The notes under the pieces are model-generated. The model saw only the letters and a program-made list of their open reading frames with translations. It did not search any database and was not told the DNA's origin. Shown here in pieces: positions 16,471 through 26,269 of a stretch of 63,284 nt of DNA (within the stretch, counting starts at the first letter, position 1; the number at the start of each line of letters is the position of its first letter). Source of the DNA: Paenibacillus phytorum. Lineage in GTDB: Bacteria > Bacillota > Bacilli > Paenibacillales > NBRC-103111. The translations under genes and the position numbers were made by a program. The stretch covers positions 1 through 63,284 of the forward strand of contig NZ_WHOA01000143.1 of the NCBI RefSeq assembly GCF_013141715.1, given 5' to 3'.

Positions 16471-18768
16471 TTATTGTTGAGGCTTTTTCATGGTCAAGCC
16501 AACGCGACCTTTTTTCTCGTCTACGTTAAGCACCCATACTTGGACGATGTCCCCAACGGACACCACATCCATGGGGTGTTTCACGAAGCCGTTCTTGAGC
16601 TGGGAAATATGCACCAGCCCATCGTTCTTAATGCCGATATCGACGAAGGCACCGAAGTCGATAACGTTGCGCACCGTGCCGGTCAATTCCATACCCGGCA
16701 CAAGGTCTTCAAGCTGCAGCACATCAGTGCGGAAGATCGGCGCGGGGACTTCGTCCCGCGGATCTCGCCCAGGCCGCTGCAGGCTGTCTAAGATGTCCCG
16801 CATCGTCGGGACACCTACGCCCAGCTTAGGAGCCAGTTCCTCTGGCTCCAGCGTCTGCAGCAGCGCTAGCAGCTGCTGTGAGCCAAGCTGCGCCAATTCC
16901 AGGCTCAGCTCCTTGAACAGCCGATCCACCACGTCGTATGACTCCGGATGGATCGGGGTGTTGTCGAGCGGGTTCCCACCGCCCGAAATCCGCATGAACC
17001 CGACACACTGCTCGAAGGTTTTCGCGCCAAGGCGCGGAACCTTCGACAGCTCCTGTCGGGAGCTGAACTTGCCATTCTCCTCGCGATACTTAACGATGTT
17101 CTTCGCCAGTGTCGCGTTCACGCCCGACACGTACGAGAGCAAGGACGGGGACGCCGTGTTCAGGTCCACGCCGACATGGTTAACGGCCGACTCTACGACG
17201 GCCTTCAAGTTCTCGTCCAGACGTTTCTGCGAAACGTCATGCTGGTACTGCCCGACGCCGATCGCCTTCGGCTCGATCTTCACAAGCTCCGCGAGCGGGT
17301 CCTGCAGCCTCCGCGCGATCGAGATCGCGCTGCGCTCGGCTACATCGAGCTCCGGGAACTCCGTCTGCGCCAGCTTCGACGCGGAGTACACGCTCGCCCC
17401 CGCTTCGCTTACGATCAAGTATCTGAGCTTCTGCTCCTTGATCTCGGCAATCAGCTCCGCAACAAACTGCTCCGTTTCACGGGAAGCCGTTCCATTACCG
17501 ATCACGATCAGCTCGACGCCGTGCTTGCTGATCAACTGCTTGAACTTCGCCTTCGCTTCCGCCACCTTATTATTCGGTGGCGTCGGGTAGGTGACGGCGA
17601 TTTCAAGCATTTTACCGGTGTCGTCAATGACGGCCAGCTTACAGCCTGTCCGGTAAGCTGGATCGACACCCAGCACTACGTGCCCTTTGACCGGCGCTTG
17701 GAGCAGCAGATTCCGTAGATTTTCTGCGAAAATCTTAATCGCTTGCTCCTCGCCCATCTCGGTCATTTCACCACGCACTTCGCGCTCAATAGAAGGTGCG
17801 AGTAATCTTTTATAAGCATCCTCTACAACGGAGCGAAGCACTTCGCGAACAACGGAATCGCCTTTTACGACCTGCCTAACCATATAATCATGAATCTTAT
17901 CGACGGCAACATCCAAGCCAACCTTCAGAACTTCCTCCCGCTCCCCACGATTAATCGCAAGAATACGGTGAGGCGGCAAGCGTTTAACAGGCTCTTGATA
18001 GGCATAGTACATCTCATATACGGATTCAGCCTTTGCATCTTTAGCCTCAGTACGTAAAATCCCCTGATCATGCGTATATCTACGCACCCAAGCTCGAATC
18101 TTAGCATCATCCGCAATATTCTCCGCAAGGATATCCATTGCGCCTTGAATCGCATCTGCGGCGCTTCCTACCTGCTTGTCCGCGTTAACATAACGCGCTG
18201 CTTCTTGCTCCAGCGAGCCTTGACGAGGCTGCTTCCAAATCCATTCCGCTAACGGCTCAAGACCGCGCTCTTTGGCAACGCTCGCTCTCGTTTTGCGCTT
18301 TTGACGGAACGGTCTGTACAAATCCTCTATTTCCTGCAGCTTCGCAGCGCCTTCAATCGATTTGCGCAGCTCATCCGTCAACTTGCCCTGCTCATCAATC
18401 AAACGAACAACCTCGATCTTACGATCCTCTAGGTTACGCAAGTACTGCAACCGATCCTCGATATCTCGCAGCTGGTTCTCATCCAGCTCGCCTGTCATCT
18501 CTTTGCGGTAACGTGCGATGAACGGTATCGTGTTGCCCTCATCAAGCAGCCCCATCGTTGTCTTCACTTTGCCAGCGGGCAGCTGCAATTCAGCAGAGAT
18601 CTGCTTCAGGATACGCTCCTGGATCTCTGCTTTCTTTTCTTCTGAGATCTGTACTTTCTCCCGTGGCTCTTCATACTCACTAGCCTTTGTCTTCTTTCCC
18701 TCAGTCTCGCTCAACTTCTGCTCTTCCATTTCATTAGCCTTTATCTTCAACTCTTCCAAATTTGCCAC
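16471..18768 (-). CDS. tex: Tex family RNA-binding protein
   Basis: A 765-residue Tex protein (YdcI-like). After a charged N-terminal extension of about 50 residues come the Tex N domain (TMGLLDEGNTIPFIARYRKEMTG), a YqgF/RNase-H-like domain (VLGVDPAYRTGCKLAV), helix-hairpin-helix repeats (VGVDLNTAS...LLSYVSG) and a C-terminal S1 domain (LTGTVRNVIDFGAFVDIG). Tex binds nucleic acid and affects transcription and RNA quality control. GGGGGAA 5-6 bases upstream supports the GTG at 18768; a GTG at 18783 and an ATG at 18729 are in frame. The GC-rich middle leaves long open antisense frames that are not genes. It is a single-gene unit. Confidence 0.95.
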   Translation of the reverse strand: MANLEELKIKANEMEEQKLSETEGKKTKASEYEEPREKVQISEEKKAEIQERILKQISAELQLPAGKVKTTMGLLDEGNTIPFIARYRKEMTGELDENQLRDIEDRLQYLRNLEDRKIEVVRLIDEQGKLTDELRKSIEGAAKLQEIEDLYRPFRQKRKTRASVAKERGLEPLAEWIWKQPRQGSLEQEAARYVNADKQVGSAADAIQGAMDILAENIADDAKIRAWVRRYTHDQGILRTEAKDAKAESVYEMYYAYQEPVKRLPPHRILAINRGEREEVLKVGLDVAVDKIHDYMVRQVVKGDSVVREVLRSVVEDAYKRLLAPSIEREVRGEMTEMGEEQAIKIFAENLRNLLLQAPVKGHVVLGVDPAYRTGCKLAVIDDTGKMLEIAVTYPTPPNNKVAEAKAKFKQLISKHGVELIVIGNGTASRETEQFVAELIAEIKEQKLRYLIVSEAGASVYSASKLAQTEFPELDVAERSAISIARRLQDPLAELVKIEPKAIGVGQYQHDVSQKRLDENLKAVVESAVNHVGVDLNTASPSLLSYVSGVNATLAKNIVKYREENGKFSSRQELSKVPRLGAKTFEQCVGFMRISGGGNPLDNTPIHPESYDVVDRLFKELSLELAQLGSQQLLALLQTLEPEELAPKLGVGVPTMRDILDSLQRPGRDPRDEVPAPIFRTDVLQLEDLVPGMELTGTVRNVIDFGAFVDIGIKNDGLVHISQLKNGFVKHPMDVVSVGDIVQVWVLNVDEKKGRVGLTMKKPQQ

Positions 18769-18818
18769 AGCCAGTTCCCCCACTTCTATTCATTTTAATT
18801 CCTATGTATGTATACAAA

Positions 18819-18848
18819 CCAAAAAACGAGGGAACCTTGCACCCTCGT
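18819..18848 (-). terminator. Terminator after ndoA
   Basis: On the minus strand ACGAGGGT pairs with CCCTCGT and is followed by TTTTTT, 17 bases after the ndoA stop. Confidence 0.85.
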
Positions 18849-18864
18849 CCGTTCCTGATCCTAT

Positions 18865-19215
18865 TCAAAATTCTATCAGTCCCACACTAATTTGCAAAGC
18901 ATCGTCAACTTTGCGCATCGTTTCTTCATCCAAATGCGTAATTTTGTCCGTAAGCCGTTGCTTATCGATCGTTCTGATTTGTTCAAGCAGAATTACCGAA
19001 TCTCGGTCGAAACCATGCGTTTCCGCATCAATTTCAACATGCGTGGGAAGCTTCGCCTTCTGGATTTGAGCTGTAATCGCTGCAACAATCACGGTTGGGC
19101 TAAAGCGGTTGCCGATATCATTTTGGATCACTAGAACAGGACGAACCCCTCCCTGCTCCGACCCTACAACCGGCGAAAGATCTGCGAAAAAAACATCACC
19201 ACGTTTGACAATCAC
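18865..19215 (-). CDS. ndoA: Type II toxin, mRNA endoribonuclease EndoA/MazF
   Basis: A 116-residue MazF-type toxin. It begins with the diagnostic IVKRGDVFFADLSPVVGSEQ, then RPVLVIQNDIGN and PTVIVAAITAQ, ending in LQISVGLIEF. EndoA in Bacillus cuts single-stranded RNA at UACAU. It lies 3 bases after its antitoxin gene, and both follow alr, as in Bacillus. Confidence 0.97.
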   Translation of the reverse strand: MIVKRGDVFFADLSPVVGSEQGGVRPVLVIQNDIGNRFSPTVIVAAITAQIQKAKLPTHVEIDAETHGFDRDSVILLEQIRTIDKQRLTDKITHLDEETMRKVDDALQISVGLIEF

Positions 19216-19218
19216 TGC

Positions 19219-19500
19219 TTACACCCCGCTTACTAAGCGATCAAGCGTACCGTCCGCTTCTTCCTCCGCTTGAAAAGCTTCAGATGCCATGCTGAGATTT
19301 ATTTTCGCCATCTCCATATACCCACGCTGCATGGATTCGCGTAGACTGCGCTTTTTACGTTCAATTAAATACAGCTTCATTGCCTGGCGAATAAATTCGC
19401 TGCGATTAGAATTCTCCTTCTCGACAATACCGTCCACTTCTTGCAACAGATTGTCAGGCAAGCTAATCATGATCCTTTTCGTATTATGCGCATTGCTCAC
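19219..19500 (-). CDS. ndoAI: Antitoxin EndoAI (CopG-type ribbon-helix-helix)
   Basis: A 93-residue antitoxin. An N-terminal ribbon-helix-helix (KRIMISLPDNLLQEVDGIVEKENSNRSE) binds DNA and dimerises, and the C-terminal tail (EEADGTLDRLVSGV) would block EndoA. I chose the GTG at 19500 since GGGGGTG lies 6 bases before it; an in-frame start at 19533 has no such site. It is three bases from ndoA, so the two are translated together. Confidence 0.93.
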   Translation of the reverse strand: MSNAHNTKRIMISLPDNLLQEVDGIVEKENSNRSEFIRQAMKLYLIERKKRSLRESMQRGYMEMAKINLSMASEAFQAEEEADGTLDRLVSGV

Positions 19501-19707
19501 ACTTTCGCACCCCCAGAAACGATACAAAGACAATATTACCAGTATGTCTTTCCAAAAACCAATTTATACAATAGATATATGCATCCAGTATATCAAATAT
19601 GTTACACACTTGGATATAAGATTCCTACTTACATAGTATTCGATGGCTTATTCGGAAAATCCTCTCCATCTAACACAAAAAATAAATGGTAAATAAATCT
19701 GTTACTC

Positions 19708-20898
19708 TTAGTAGCGATGCCGCATGAGAGGATTAATTGCATCTATACGTTTGCCGTCACGCACATACACACGCGCAACACGATGTGAAATCATACAAAT
19801 AATTTCATAGTTAACAGTACCTAACTGACGAGCTACATCTTCAGCCGTAATGCGCTCTCCGTCTTGCTCCCCGATCACCACAACCTCGTCCAGAGACTGA
19901 ACATCAGGTACATCCGATACATTGATCATACATTGATCCATACAGATTTTACCGACGATTGGCACTCTTTTGCCCCGAACAAGAACCTCAGCCTTACCCG
20001 AAAGCATCCGAGAATACCCATCCGCATAGCCAATCGGCAGTGTCCCAATTTGTTCGTCGCTCTTGGTGTGATAAATCGTGCCGTAGCTAACTCCTGAGCC
20101 TGGAGGCAGCGTTTTAAGATGAACAATCCCTGTTTTGAGACTTAGTACCGGCTTTAACTCGATTTTCGTTTGATCTACATCCTCGGAAGGATACAAGCCA
20201 TACATCGAAATCCCCAAACGCACCATTGAATACGTCAAACCTGGCAAATCTATGGCCGCTGCGCTATTGCCTGCATGTATATATGGAAACTTAACACCTT
20301 TATCCGTAAAATAACTCACAATTCGCTCAAAACGGCGATATTGCTCCATCGTATAGCTCTTATCTACTTCATCTGCATTCGCGTAATGCGTGAATAAACC
20401 CTCAACTTCCACATTCGGCAGCGTCAAAGCTTCCTCAATAAATGGAATAGCATCCTCTTCCGTGTGCAAACCAAGTCGCCCCATGCCAGTATCCAGCTTG
20501 ATATGGATCTTTAGCTTCTTTTGAAGCGCCCCATCTTTCATTTGCCCCTGAAAACAAAGCTTTTCGAGAACATCTCTACTATAGACAGCAATCGTCACAT
20601 CGAGTTCACGCGCTCTATCAACCCCTTCTGGAGGCGTATAGCCTAGTACCAGAATAGGTGCAGTGATCCCCGCATTCCTTAGCTCCAACGCTTCATCAAA
20701 AAACGCCACACCCAAGTAATCCACACCCGCGGCGAGAACCTCTTTGGATACTTCAACAGCCCCGTGTCCGTACGCATCAGCTTTAACGACTGCCATCTGT
20801 TTCATTCCTGCCGGCAGTACCTTCTGAAAACCTTCAATGTTGCTTCGCAGTGCATCTAACGAAATTTCTACCCACGTGGGACGATAAAAAGCATCCAC
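19708..20898 (-). CDS. alr: Alanine racemase
   Basis: A 396-residue fold-type III PLP enzyme that makes D-alanine for peptidoglycan. The cofactor lysine is Lys39 in VVKADAYGHG, the phosphate-site region is HAGNSAAAI, and the catalytic tyrosine is in GVSYGTIY. The C-terminal beta domain carries KICMDQCMI. The start is GTG with GAGGTG 7 bases upstream. It precedes the EndoAI/EndoA genes as in Bacillus; a 200-base gap before ndoAI may hold a separate promoter, but none is clear. Confidence 0.97.
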   Translation of the reverse strand: MDAFYRPTWVEISLDALRSNIEGFQKVLPAGMKQMAVVKADAYGHGAVEVSKEVLAAGVDYLGVAFFDEALELRNAGITAPILVLGYTPPEGVDRARELDVTIAVYSRDVLEKLCFQGQMKDGALQKKLKIHIKLDTGMGRLGLHTEEDAIPFIEEALTLPNVEVEGLFTHYANADEVDKSYTMEQYRRFERIVSYFTDKGVKFPYIHAGNSAAAIDLPGLTYSMVRLGISMYGLYPSEDVDQTKIELKPVLSLKTGIVHLKTLPPGSGVSYGTIYHTKSDEQIGTLPIGYADGYSRMLSGKAEVLVRGKRVPIVGKICMDQCMINVSDVPDVQSLDEVVVIGEQDGERITAEDVARQLGTVNYEIICMISHRVARVYVRDGKRIDAINPLMRHRY

Positions 20899-20980
20899 CA
20901 GCGTTCACCTCATTTATCCATTACAAGTAAACCTATGTTAAGCCTAATCACGAAAAACTGTCAACCTTGCTTTTGCAGAC

Positions 20981-22321
20981 TTATAAACAACATTTCTTAT
21001 ATTTCTTCCCGCTACCGCATGTGCAAGGATCATTGCGTCCGATTTTACTTTTACCAGAAACAGCCTTTAGATCATTCGTAGAATTGATGACACGAACTAC
21101 CGCCGGCTTCTGCTGAGGTTGAACATTTTCATTAGCAAAATAGCGGAAAACGCGCATACCCGAATCTTTTACCGTCATGATAAGCGGCGTTCTTTGAAAA
21201 GCATACTTGATTTCAGACTCCGGCCTAAACTTCGCACTAACCAGTTCAAACCGTTCCAACACAGCAACAACGGAATGCAGGAACACATCCGTGGTCCGCT
21301 TCCACTCGTCTTCAACATTCTGCGCCTGATCTACAGGCCAGCTTGCTAGCACACTTGCGATTGCCTCTCTTGAATCTTGGACCCACTCAGGATAACCACC
21401 CTCGTTAGCTTCCTGCAGCTGTCCCCACTCAACCTTATTCCAAAGCGAATCTAGTAGAACGATTCCTTGTTCCTTATCAGTTAATGCGAGATAGCTTGCT
21501 GCCTGATTCGTGACTACACACTGCTTCTTGCTCTCAGATATCAATCCAAGATGCTCAGCTGCATAGAAAAAGAATTGAAACAAAGGCACCTGGTCCTGGT
21601 TCAACGTTGGTTTACGAAAAAGCTCCCAGCCAAGCTTCTCATCAAGCTCTTTCCAAAAATTCCGCGGCAAATGTTGTCTGGCAGGCGTCAATTTCAAACT
21701 CTTGGCATCCTGCAAAGAAGCCAGAAACATTTGAAAATCTGCAACGATTTGAGGTAGAGCTGTCTTTTCATCCATCCATTGCTCAAGCAAACTTTTATCT
21801 ACCAGAATAGGTCTCATCTCAACCACGATAGGTGCAGATTCAGACGCCTGAAGAGCCAAATAAGCCTTAATATCATTTGAATTATGCCAATTTTCCAAGG
21901 CCAGGTCACTATTTGCCTCCATATACTGTTCAAAACGCTCTAAGAAAAACTCTTTATTCTTACATACATCTAATACCTCAGCACACTGTTTAGCCGAAAT
22001 TTTTTCAGATTGCAGAAGAAACTGCACCCACTTTTTAATCGAAGGTAAATAAGCACTTATATCAGACTTAGAGCTATTCAGTATATTGCTAATGTAGAAA
22101 CGACCAAGAAAATCAACAATCATCTCGCTTTGCAGCTGTTCATAACCCAATGTGTAACGGACAAAGTACTCCGTCGTCATAAATTGCATGCGATCCATAT
22201 GTTTGTCAATCGTATCTGCTTTTAATTTGCCTTCCTCCGCAAGATACTTGCCGAATAGGGCAATCTCATTTTCCCAATATTGCTGTTGCACGTCCATTGT
22301 TAACTCACCAGTTGTTTTCAT
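20981..22321 (-). CDS. SEC-C zinc-motif protein of unknown function
   Basis: A 446-residue protein with no catalytic signature except the C-terminal SEC-C zinc motif (NDPCTCGSGKKYKKCC), the same motif that lets SecA touch SecB and ribosomes. The rest is helical and acidic. The ATG at 22321 has GGAG 7 bases before it; an ATG at 22297 with GGTGAG is nearly as good. It lies between the ydcC-like gene and alr, where Bacillus has nothing, so it seems an insertion into that conserved block. Confidence 0.8.
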   Translation of the reverse strand: MKTTGELTMDVQQQYWENEIALFGKYLAEEGKLKADTIDKHMDRMQFMTTEYFVRYTLGYEQLQSEMIVDFLGRFYISNILNSSKSDISAYLPSIKKWVQFLLQSEKISAKQCAEVLDVCKNKEFFLERFEQYMEANSDLALENWHNSNDIKAYLALQASESAPIVVEMRPILVDKSLLEQWMDEKTALPQIVADFQMFLASLQDAKSLKLTPARQHLPRNFWKELDEKLGWELFRKPTLNQDQVPLFQFFFYAAEHLGLISESKKQCVVTNQAASYLALTDKEQGIVLLDSLWNKVEWGQLQEANEGGYPEWVQDSREAIASVLASWPVDQAQNVEDEWKRTTDVFLHSVVAVLERFELVSAKFRPESEIKYAFQRTPLIMTVKDSGMRVFRYFANENVQPQQKPAVVRVINSTNDLKAVSGKSKIGRNDPCTCGSGKKYKKCCL

Positions 22322-22364
22322 CAAAGACACTCCATTATCTATTTACTCCAAAGTTGCATTATAC

Positions 22365-22391
22365 CAAAAAAACTCCCTTTCGGGGGAGTTG
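22365..22391 (-). terminator. Second terminator between the ydcC-like gene and the SEC-C gene
   Basis: On the minus strand AACTCCC pairs with GGGAGTT around a short loop, followed by TTTTT. With the hairpin at 22418-22466 it makes a tandem pair. Confidence 0.7.
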
Positions 22392-22417
22392 GTTAAATCT
22401 TCTTGCATAAAAATTTG

Positions 22418-22466
22418 CAAAAAAAGGGAAAAAACCTACACAAATCGTGCAGGGCTTCCCTTTTTC
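22418..22466 (-). terminator. First terminator after the ydcC-like gene
   Basis: On the minus strand GGGAA...TTCCC and CCTGCAC...GTGTAGG form one long stem, followed by TTTTTTT. Confidence 0.75.
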
Positions 22467-22491
22467 AGCTTATATTTGACACAATATTTTC

Positions 22492-23679
22492 TTATTTCCC
22501 AGACTGCCCCTCAGTCGCCATAGCGACCTTGATCATTTCATTCGTAGGCAAATCGCCTGTCGACAATCTGAACTCTACGCCGTCATTCGTCCAAGTGAGC
22601 GTCTTCTTCTCATCCCCCGTGAGCACACCGATCGTGAATCCAAGATCAACAATCGTGCCCGGCTGCAAGGACACAGATTTTGCCTGTGGTCTCACCTCGA
22701 TGAGACTGAAGTTGTACTTCCCTTTGTATCTCAAAAGGACCGCTGCGTCCTCACCAAGCTTCATATCCGTGATGTCCTGCTTCACCACTTCTTTTGGCAG
22801 ATAAGACGGCTCGATGATACCGATACTCTGGGCTTTGCTTGCCGCGGCAGTCGATTTCGTCGCATCTGTGCCTGCTTTAGTTGCTGTCGCCTTTTGCCCA
22901 TCTTGAGCTTGACCAGCAGCTTGATCGGATTGACCGCCTGTTGCTGACAGATTCTTATCTGTTACAGACTTATCACCCGTTGCTGGGTGATTCGCATCCG
23001 TTACGCCAACGCCAGCCATCGTAGGTAAAGACTTCAAATTCCAGCTGGTCATATTGCGCTCCATTTGGAAATAATCCTTGTCGAACTTAGCATCGAATTC
23101 AAAACTCGTAAAATTTACTTGAACCAACACATTCTTATTCGCATCCGACACCTGAACCTGCTTAGGCGCCAGAGTCTTCTTATTCAGCCAAATTTTCTGG
23201 CGTGACAGCTGCTCATTTTGATAATTGGCTGCAACATCGAACACATACGTATCATTATCCGTTGTAAATTGGCGATCCTTATCGGCAATTATGCTTTTCG
23301 CAAGAGATTGGAACAGATACACCTGCCCCTGATTCTCCGGCCAATCGCTTTGGAAGCGGAAGCTCTTCTTGAGATGCGGCGTAAGCACAAACACGCCCTC
23401 CTCATTACGCAGCACGATCTGCGTCACGTCCTTCCCCGCATTCGTAAGAGAAATACGGTAGAAATGATCCGGCGAGTAAGCCACCTCAACCTGATACTCC
23501 TGCGGCTGCTGCCCCGTGTTCAAAATCATGCTTCCTGAAGCCTGATAACTGCCCGACTTGCTGATCACATGATCCAAATCCTTTACGATAGATCCTGCAT
23601 CCTTCTTGCCCATCCCGCATCCCGCGAGAACCAATGCTAAGCACATCACCACTGCTACCACCCATGTGACCCGGCGCAT
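22492..23679 (-). CDS. LolA-like sporulation lipoprotein, YdcC type
   Basis: A 395-residue lipoprotein: lipobox LVLAGC with Cys21, a LolA-like beta-sheet domain (about 30-220), then a low-complexity Ala/Thr/Lys/Gln linker at about 225-275, and a C-terminal domain. LolA-fold lipoproteins near alr (YdcC in Bacillus) are made in the mother cell during sporulation; their ligand is unknown. The position before alr supports this match. The long linker is unusual. Confidence 0.85.
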   Translation of the reverse strand: MRRVTWVVAVVMCLALVLAGCGMGKKDAGSIVKDLDHVISKSGSYQASGSMILNTGQQPQEYQVEVAYSPDHFYRISLTNAGKDVTQIVLRNEEGVFVLTPHLKKSFRFQSDWPENQGQVYLFQSLAKSIIADKDRQFTTDNDTYVFDVAANYQNEQLSRQKIWLNKKTLAPKQVQVSDANKNVLVQVNFTSFEFDAKFDKDYFQMERNMTSWNLKSLPTMAGVGVTDANHPATGDKSVTDKNLSATGGQSDQAAGQAQDGQKATATKAGTDATKSTAAASKAQSIGIIEPSYLPKEVVKQDITDMKLGEDAAVLLRYKGKYNFSLIEVRPQAKSVSLQPGTIVDLGFTIGVLTGDEKKTLTWTNDGVEFRLSTGDLPTNEMIKVAMATEGQSGK

Positions 23680-23896
23680 TCGATCATCCCCTCACTCATG
23701 ATTAACATCAACATAGTACATGCATATGAGGGGACTTGGCCGATTATGCAGACGAGTTGGGGCTTGGCCGCGAAAAAGGTTTTATAAATGAACTTTTAAA
23801 CAATTCAGCTGCCTTTCAGATTGTATACATAATTTATTCACACTCTTTTGGCATGATGGTTTGTAGGATCCATAACCATGAACCGGAGGGTTTTTA

Positions 23897-24976
23897 TTGA
23901 ATAACAATCAGAGAATCGTGCTTCAAGCTTCACGAGGAGCAGCAGCATTTTTTGTGCTGCTGTTTCATACATCCGCTATGTCCTTCAAGTACTTTCAATA
24001 CGACTTACTGGGGATTAGTGCTATAGGACGATCTGGTGGTGTAGATTTCTTTTTCGTACTTACTGGTTTTCTACTGTATCATACATATGGTCATAAAATC
24101 GGAACCAAAATGAGTGTTCTTCCCTATCTATCGAATCGGCTAATACGTATCTACCCTTTCTACTGGTTAATTACATTCGTCGTACTGCCCGTTTATTTTC
24201 TCGTCCCTAGCTTTGGCTACGGATATGAGACCCATAAAGATACCATCATCAAATCATTCCTACTGCTGCCCCAAGCTCATGGTCCAGTTCTTCCAGTTGC
24301 CTGGTCGTTAAGTTACTTTGTACTCTTTTACTTGGTTTTCAGCCTTCTCATGTCACTTGGCAAAAAGCCAGCCTATCTCTTCATTTCCATATGGGTAACA
24401 TTAACTCTCTGCCACGTTCTTAATTTTCCGCTGATAGGTGCTGATATTGACCGTCATTTCTATCTAAACTTCATCTTCAATGAAGTTAACTTAGAATTTA
24501 TTGTAGGCTGCTTAATTGCCAAATGGGCAGAGTATCATAGAAGTAAACACTATAAATTATTGATTGTTTTAGGCATGCTTGGCTTTGCGATAATATGGTT
24601 GAACAACAAATATCTTTTTACCCCTTATCACAATTACCTGCTTTACATCATTCCAGCTACATTTGTATTATTAGGCGCTTCTTCTGTTCCTGAACAACTT
24701 CGGTTGTCTTATTGGGTGAAAATCCTTAGCAAGGTAGGAAATGCTTCATACACGATTTTACTGACCCATCTATTATTTATTTCAATTTTAATGAAGTTGA
24801 GTGTGGTGACACATTTGGTTAATCATCTTGGATTTCTACTTACTGATCTAATTATTGTGGCGATGGTCGTGCCCCTATGCTACGCGGCTTATAGGCTTGC
24901 TGAGAAACCGCTTGTTACTGGGCTCAAAAACACAATGAAATTAAGACCTTCCAAATCATCAAATCCTGTTTCTTAG
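23897..24976 (+). CDS. Acyltransferase 3 family membrane protein
   Basis: A 359-residue O-acyltransferase of the OafA/acyltransferase-3 family with about ten membrane helices. The first helix carries the family's motif as SRGAAAFFVLLFH, then GRSGGVDFFFVLTGFLLY, both diagnostic. Such enzymes move acetyl or similar groups onto extracellular sugars. TTG start with GGAGGG 7 bases upstream. It is the first gene of the glycan region and points away from the conserved block. Confidence 0.9.
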   Translation: MNNNQRIVLQASRGAAAFFVLLFHTSAMSFKYFQYDLLGISAIGRSGGVDFFFVLTGFLLYHTYGHKIGTKMSVLPYLSNRLIRIYPFYWLITFVVLPVYFLVPSFGYGYETHKDTIIKSFLLLPQAHGPVLPVAWSLSYFVLFYLVFSLLMSLGKKPAYLFISIWVTLTLCHVLNFPLIGADIDRHFYLNFIFNEVNLEFIVGCLIAKWAEYHRSKHYKLLIVLGMLGFAIIWLNNKYLFTPYHNYLLYIIPATFVLLGASSVPEQLRLSYWVKILSKVGNASYTILLTHLLFISILMKLSVVTHLVNHLGFLLTDLIIVAMVVPLCYAAYRLAEKPLVTGLKNTMKLRPSKSSNPVS

Positions 24977-24983
24977 ATACAAA

Positions 24984-25015
24984 GGCTGCAGTGGCTTTCA
25001 TTAGCCCATGCAGCC
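24984..25015 (+). terminator. Hairpin after the acyltransferase gene
   Basis: GGCTGCAGTGG pairs with CCATGCAGCC, 8 bases after the stop. No T-run follows, so termination would be weak. Confidence 0.45.
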
Positions 25016-25141
25016 TCTATATGTGTTAAAAAAAGTCAAGTAAATTAGATGCTCTCTTCTTGTAGTAGAGTAGAGAACTGAAATTTCTTTGCGGGAACGT
25101 ATGCGAAAAAAAGCAAGATTAGGTTAGCTAATCTTACTCAT

Positions 25142-25426
25142 TTATTTTACCAATTTGAGTGAACGTATGCTTGCCGCATGCTCCATCATTGTAACAGCAA
25201 TACCTGCAATCTGTTCACCTTGCTGTATTTGAACTTGTTTAACCTCTTGCACCGTATCTTCAATTTTTATCAATCGATTCTCGACGCCAATGAGTCGATC
25301 CTCAACATTACCCAACCGCCTATCTATACTGTCAACCCGATCTTTAATGGCCGTAACATCTGCGTCTATCTCATTCAATCTCCTGAGTATCGCACTTAGA
25401 AATTCACGGTCTGTCATTTCACTCAT
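25142..25426 (-). CDS. Small coiled-coil protein
   Basis: A 94-residue protein with clear heptads from about residue 15 to 65 (DRVDSIDRRLGNVEDRL, then IGVENRLIKIEDTV). It has no membrane helix or enzyme motif. The ATG at 25426 has GGAGG 9 bases upstream, better than the in-frame start at 25465. Similar short coiled-coil proteins are common in Bacillota, of unknown function. Confidence 0.7.
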   Translation of the reverse strand: MSEMTDREFLSAILRRLNEIDADVTAIKDRVDSIDRRLGNVEDRLIGVENRLIKIEDTVQEVKQVQIQQGEQIAGIAVTMMEHAASIRSLKLVK

Positions 25427-25544
25427 CAAGGTTAACCTCCACACCAGAAGCTTTATACATTCCATTATAACCCAGAATCAATTCAAAAAGAATCCTTTCT
25501 TCCTTCACCAAAACCATCCATAAACCCACTTTTATAGTTAATTT

Positions 25545-26087
25545 TCAAAAATTAATCTCTGCATCTTTAAGCAGCGGGTGCTTCTGATCCTTATCCGATA
25601 AAATGGGATTAGCTGTCGGCCAATTAACGCCAATAGCCTGGTCGCACCACAAGATTCCTCTATCATGTTCAGGAGAGTAATACGTCCACCTTGTATAACA
25701 CTTGAGTTTGCGGCTCAGTCGTACAAAACCCGTGAGCAAATCCTTGAGGAACAAGCAGCTGGCGCTTATTAGCCGCACTGAGAGTGACGCCTACCCATTG
25801 ACCGAAAGTAGCAGAGTTTTTACGGATATCAACTGCCACATCATAAATTGCACCTGAAACAACCCGAATTAGCTTCGTTTGAGCTTTAGGATTCAACTGA
25901 AAATGAAGTCCCCGCAAAACTCCAACTTCTACAGACAAAGAATGATTGTCTTGAATAAAAGGAATATCTATTCCATGCTCCGCCAATTTCGCGCGATGAT
26001 AACTTTCCATAAAAAACCCCGATGATCCCCATGAACATCAGGCTCAATAATAAATAATCCTGGCAGTTTTGTGGCAATAACATTCAT
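25545..26087 (-). pseudogene. rfbC: Broken second copy of dTDP-4-dehydrorhamnose 3,5-epimerase
   Basis: The sequence matches the intact rfbC at 33519-34064 over its whole length (for example DNHSLSVE, GVLRGLH, QLNPKAQTKL, QGFAHGFC and the ending LLKDAEINF). Two frameshifts break it. Near 26013 the minus strand reads GGGGTTTTTTATG where the intact gene has GGGGCTTTTTTATG, a one-base loss. Near 25682 two bases are lost after GTGGAC. Together the losses restore the frame at the end. The middle 113 codons remain open but lack the N-terminus. Confidence 0.9.
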
Positions 26088-26206
26088 CAGCTAGATCACC
26101 TCTGTAACTAACGTATGCATGATTATTTAGAAATGTCTCTAGCTCGTGTCATCAACGGATATACACCGCCAGCACTTCAACTTCCAAATTCCGACATTTT
26201 CAAACC

Positions 26207-26253
26207 AAAAAAAGAGACTGCTTGGGGCTATAAATAGCCTCAGCAGCCTCTTC
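26207..26253 (-). terminator. Terminator after the 41-residue membrane protein gene
   Basis: On the minus strand GAGGCTGCT pairs with AAGCAGTCTC, with an inner GGCTA/TAGCC stem, followed by TTTTTTT. Confidence 0.8.
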
Positions 26254-26269
26254 ATTTATGAAATACACT

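Noticed and set aside
16490..17718. Long open frames antisense to tex (366 and 256 residues)
   Set aside because: They arise from the GC-rich third positions of tex; composition is Ser/Arg-rich with no motif.
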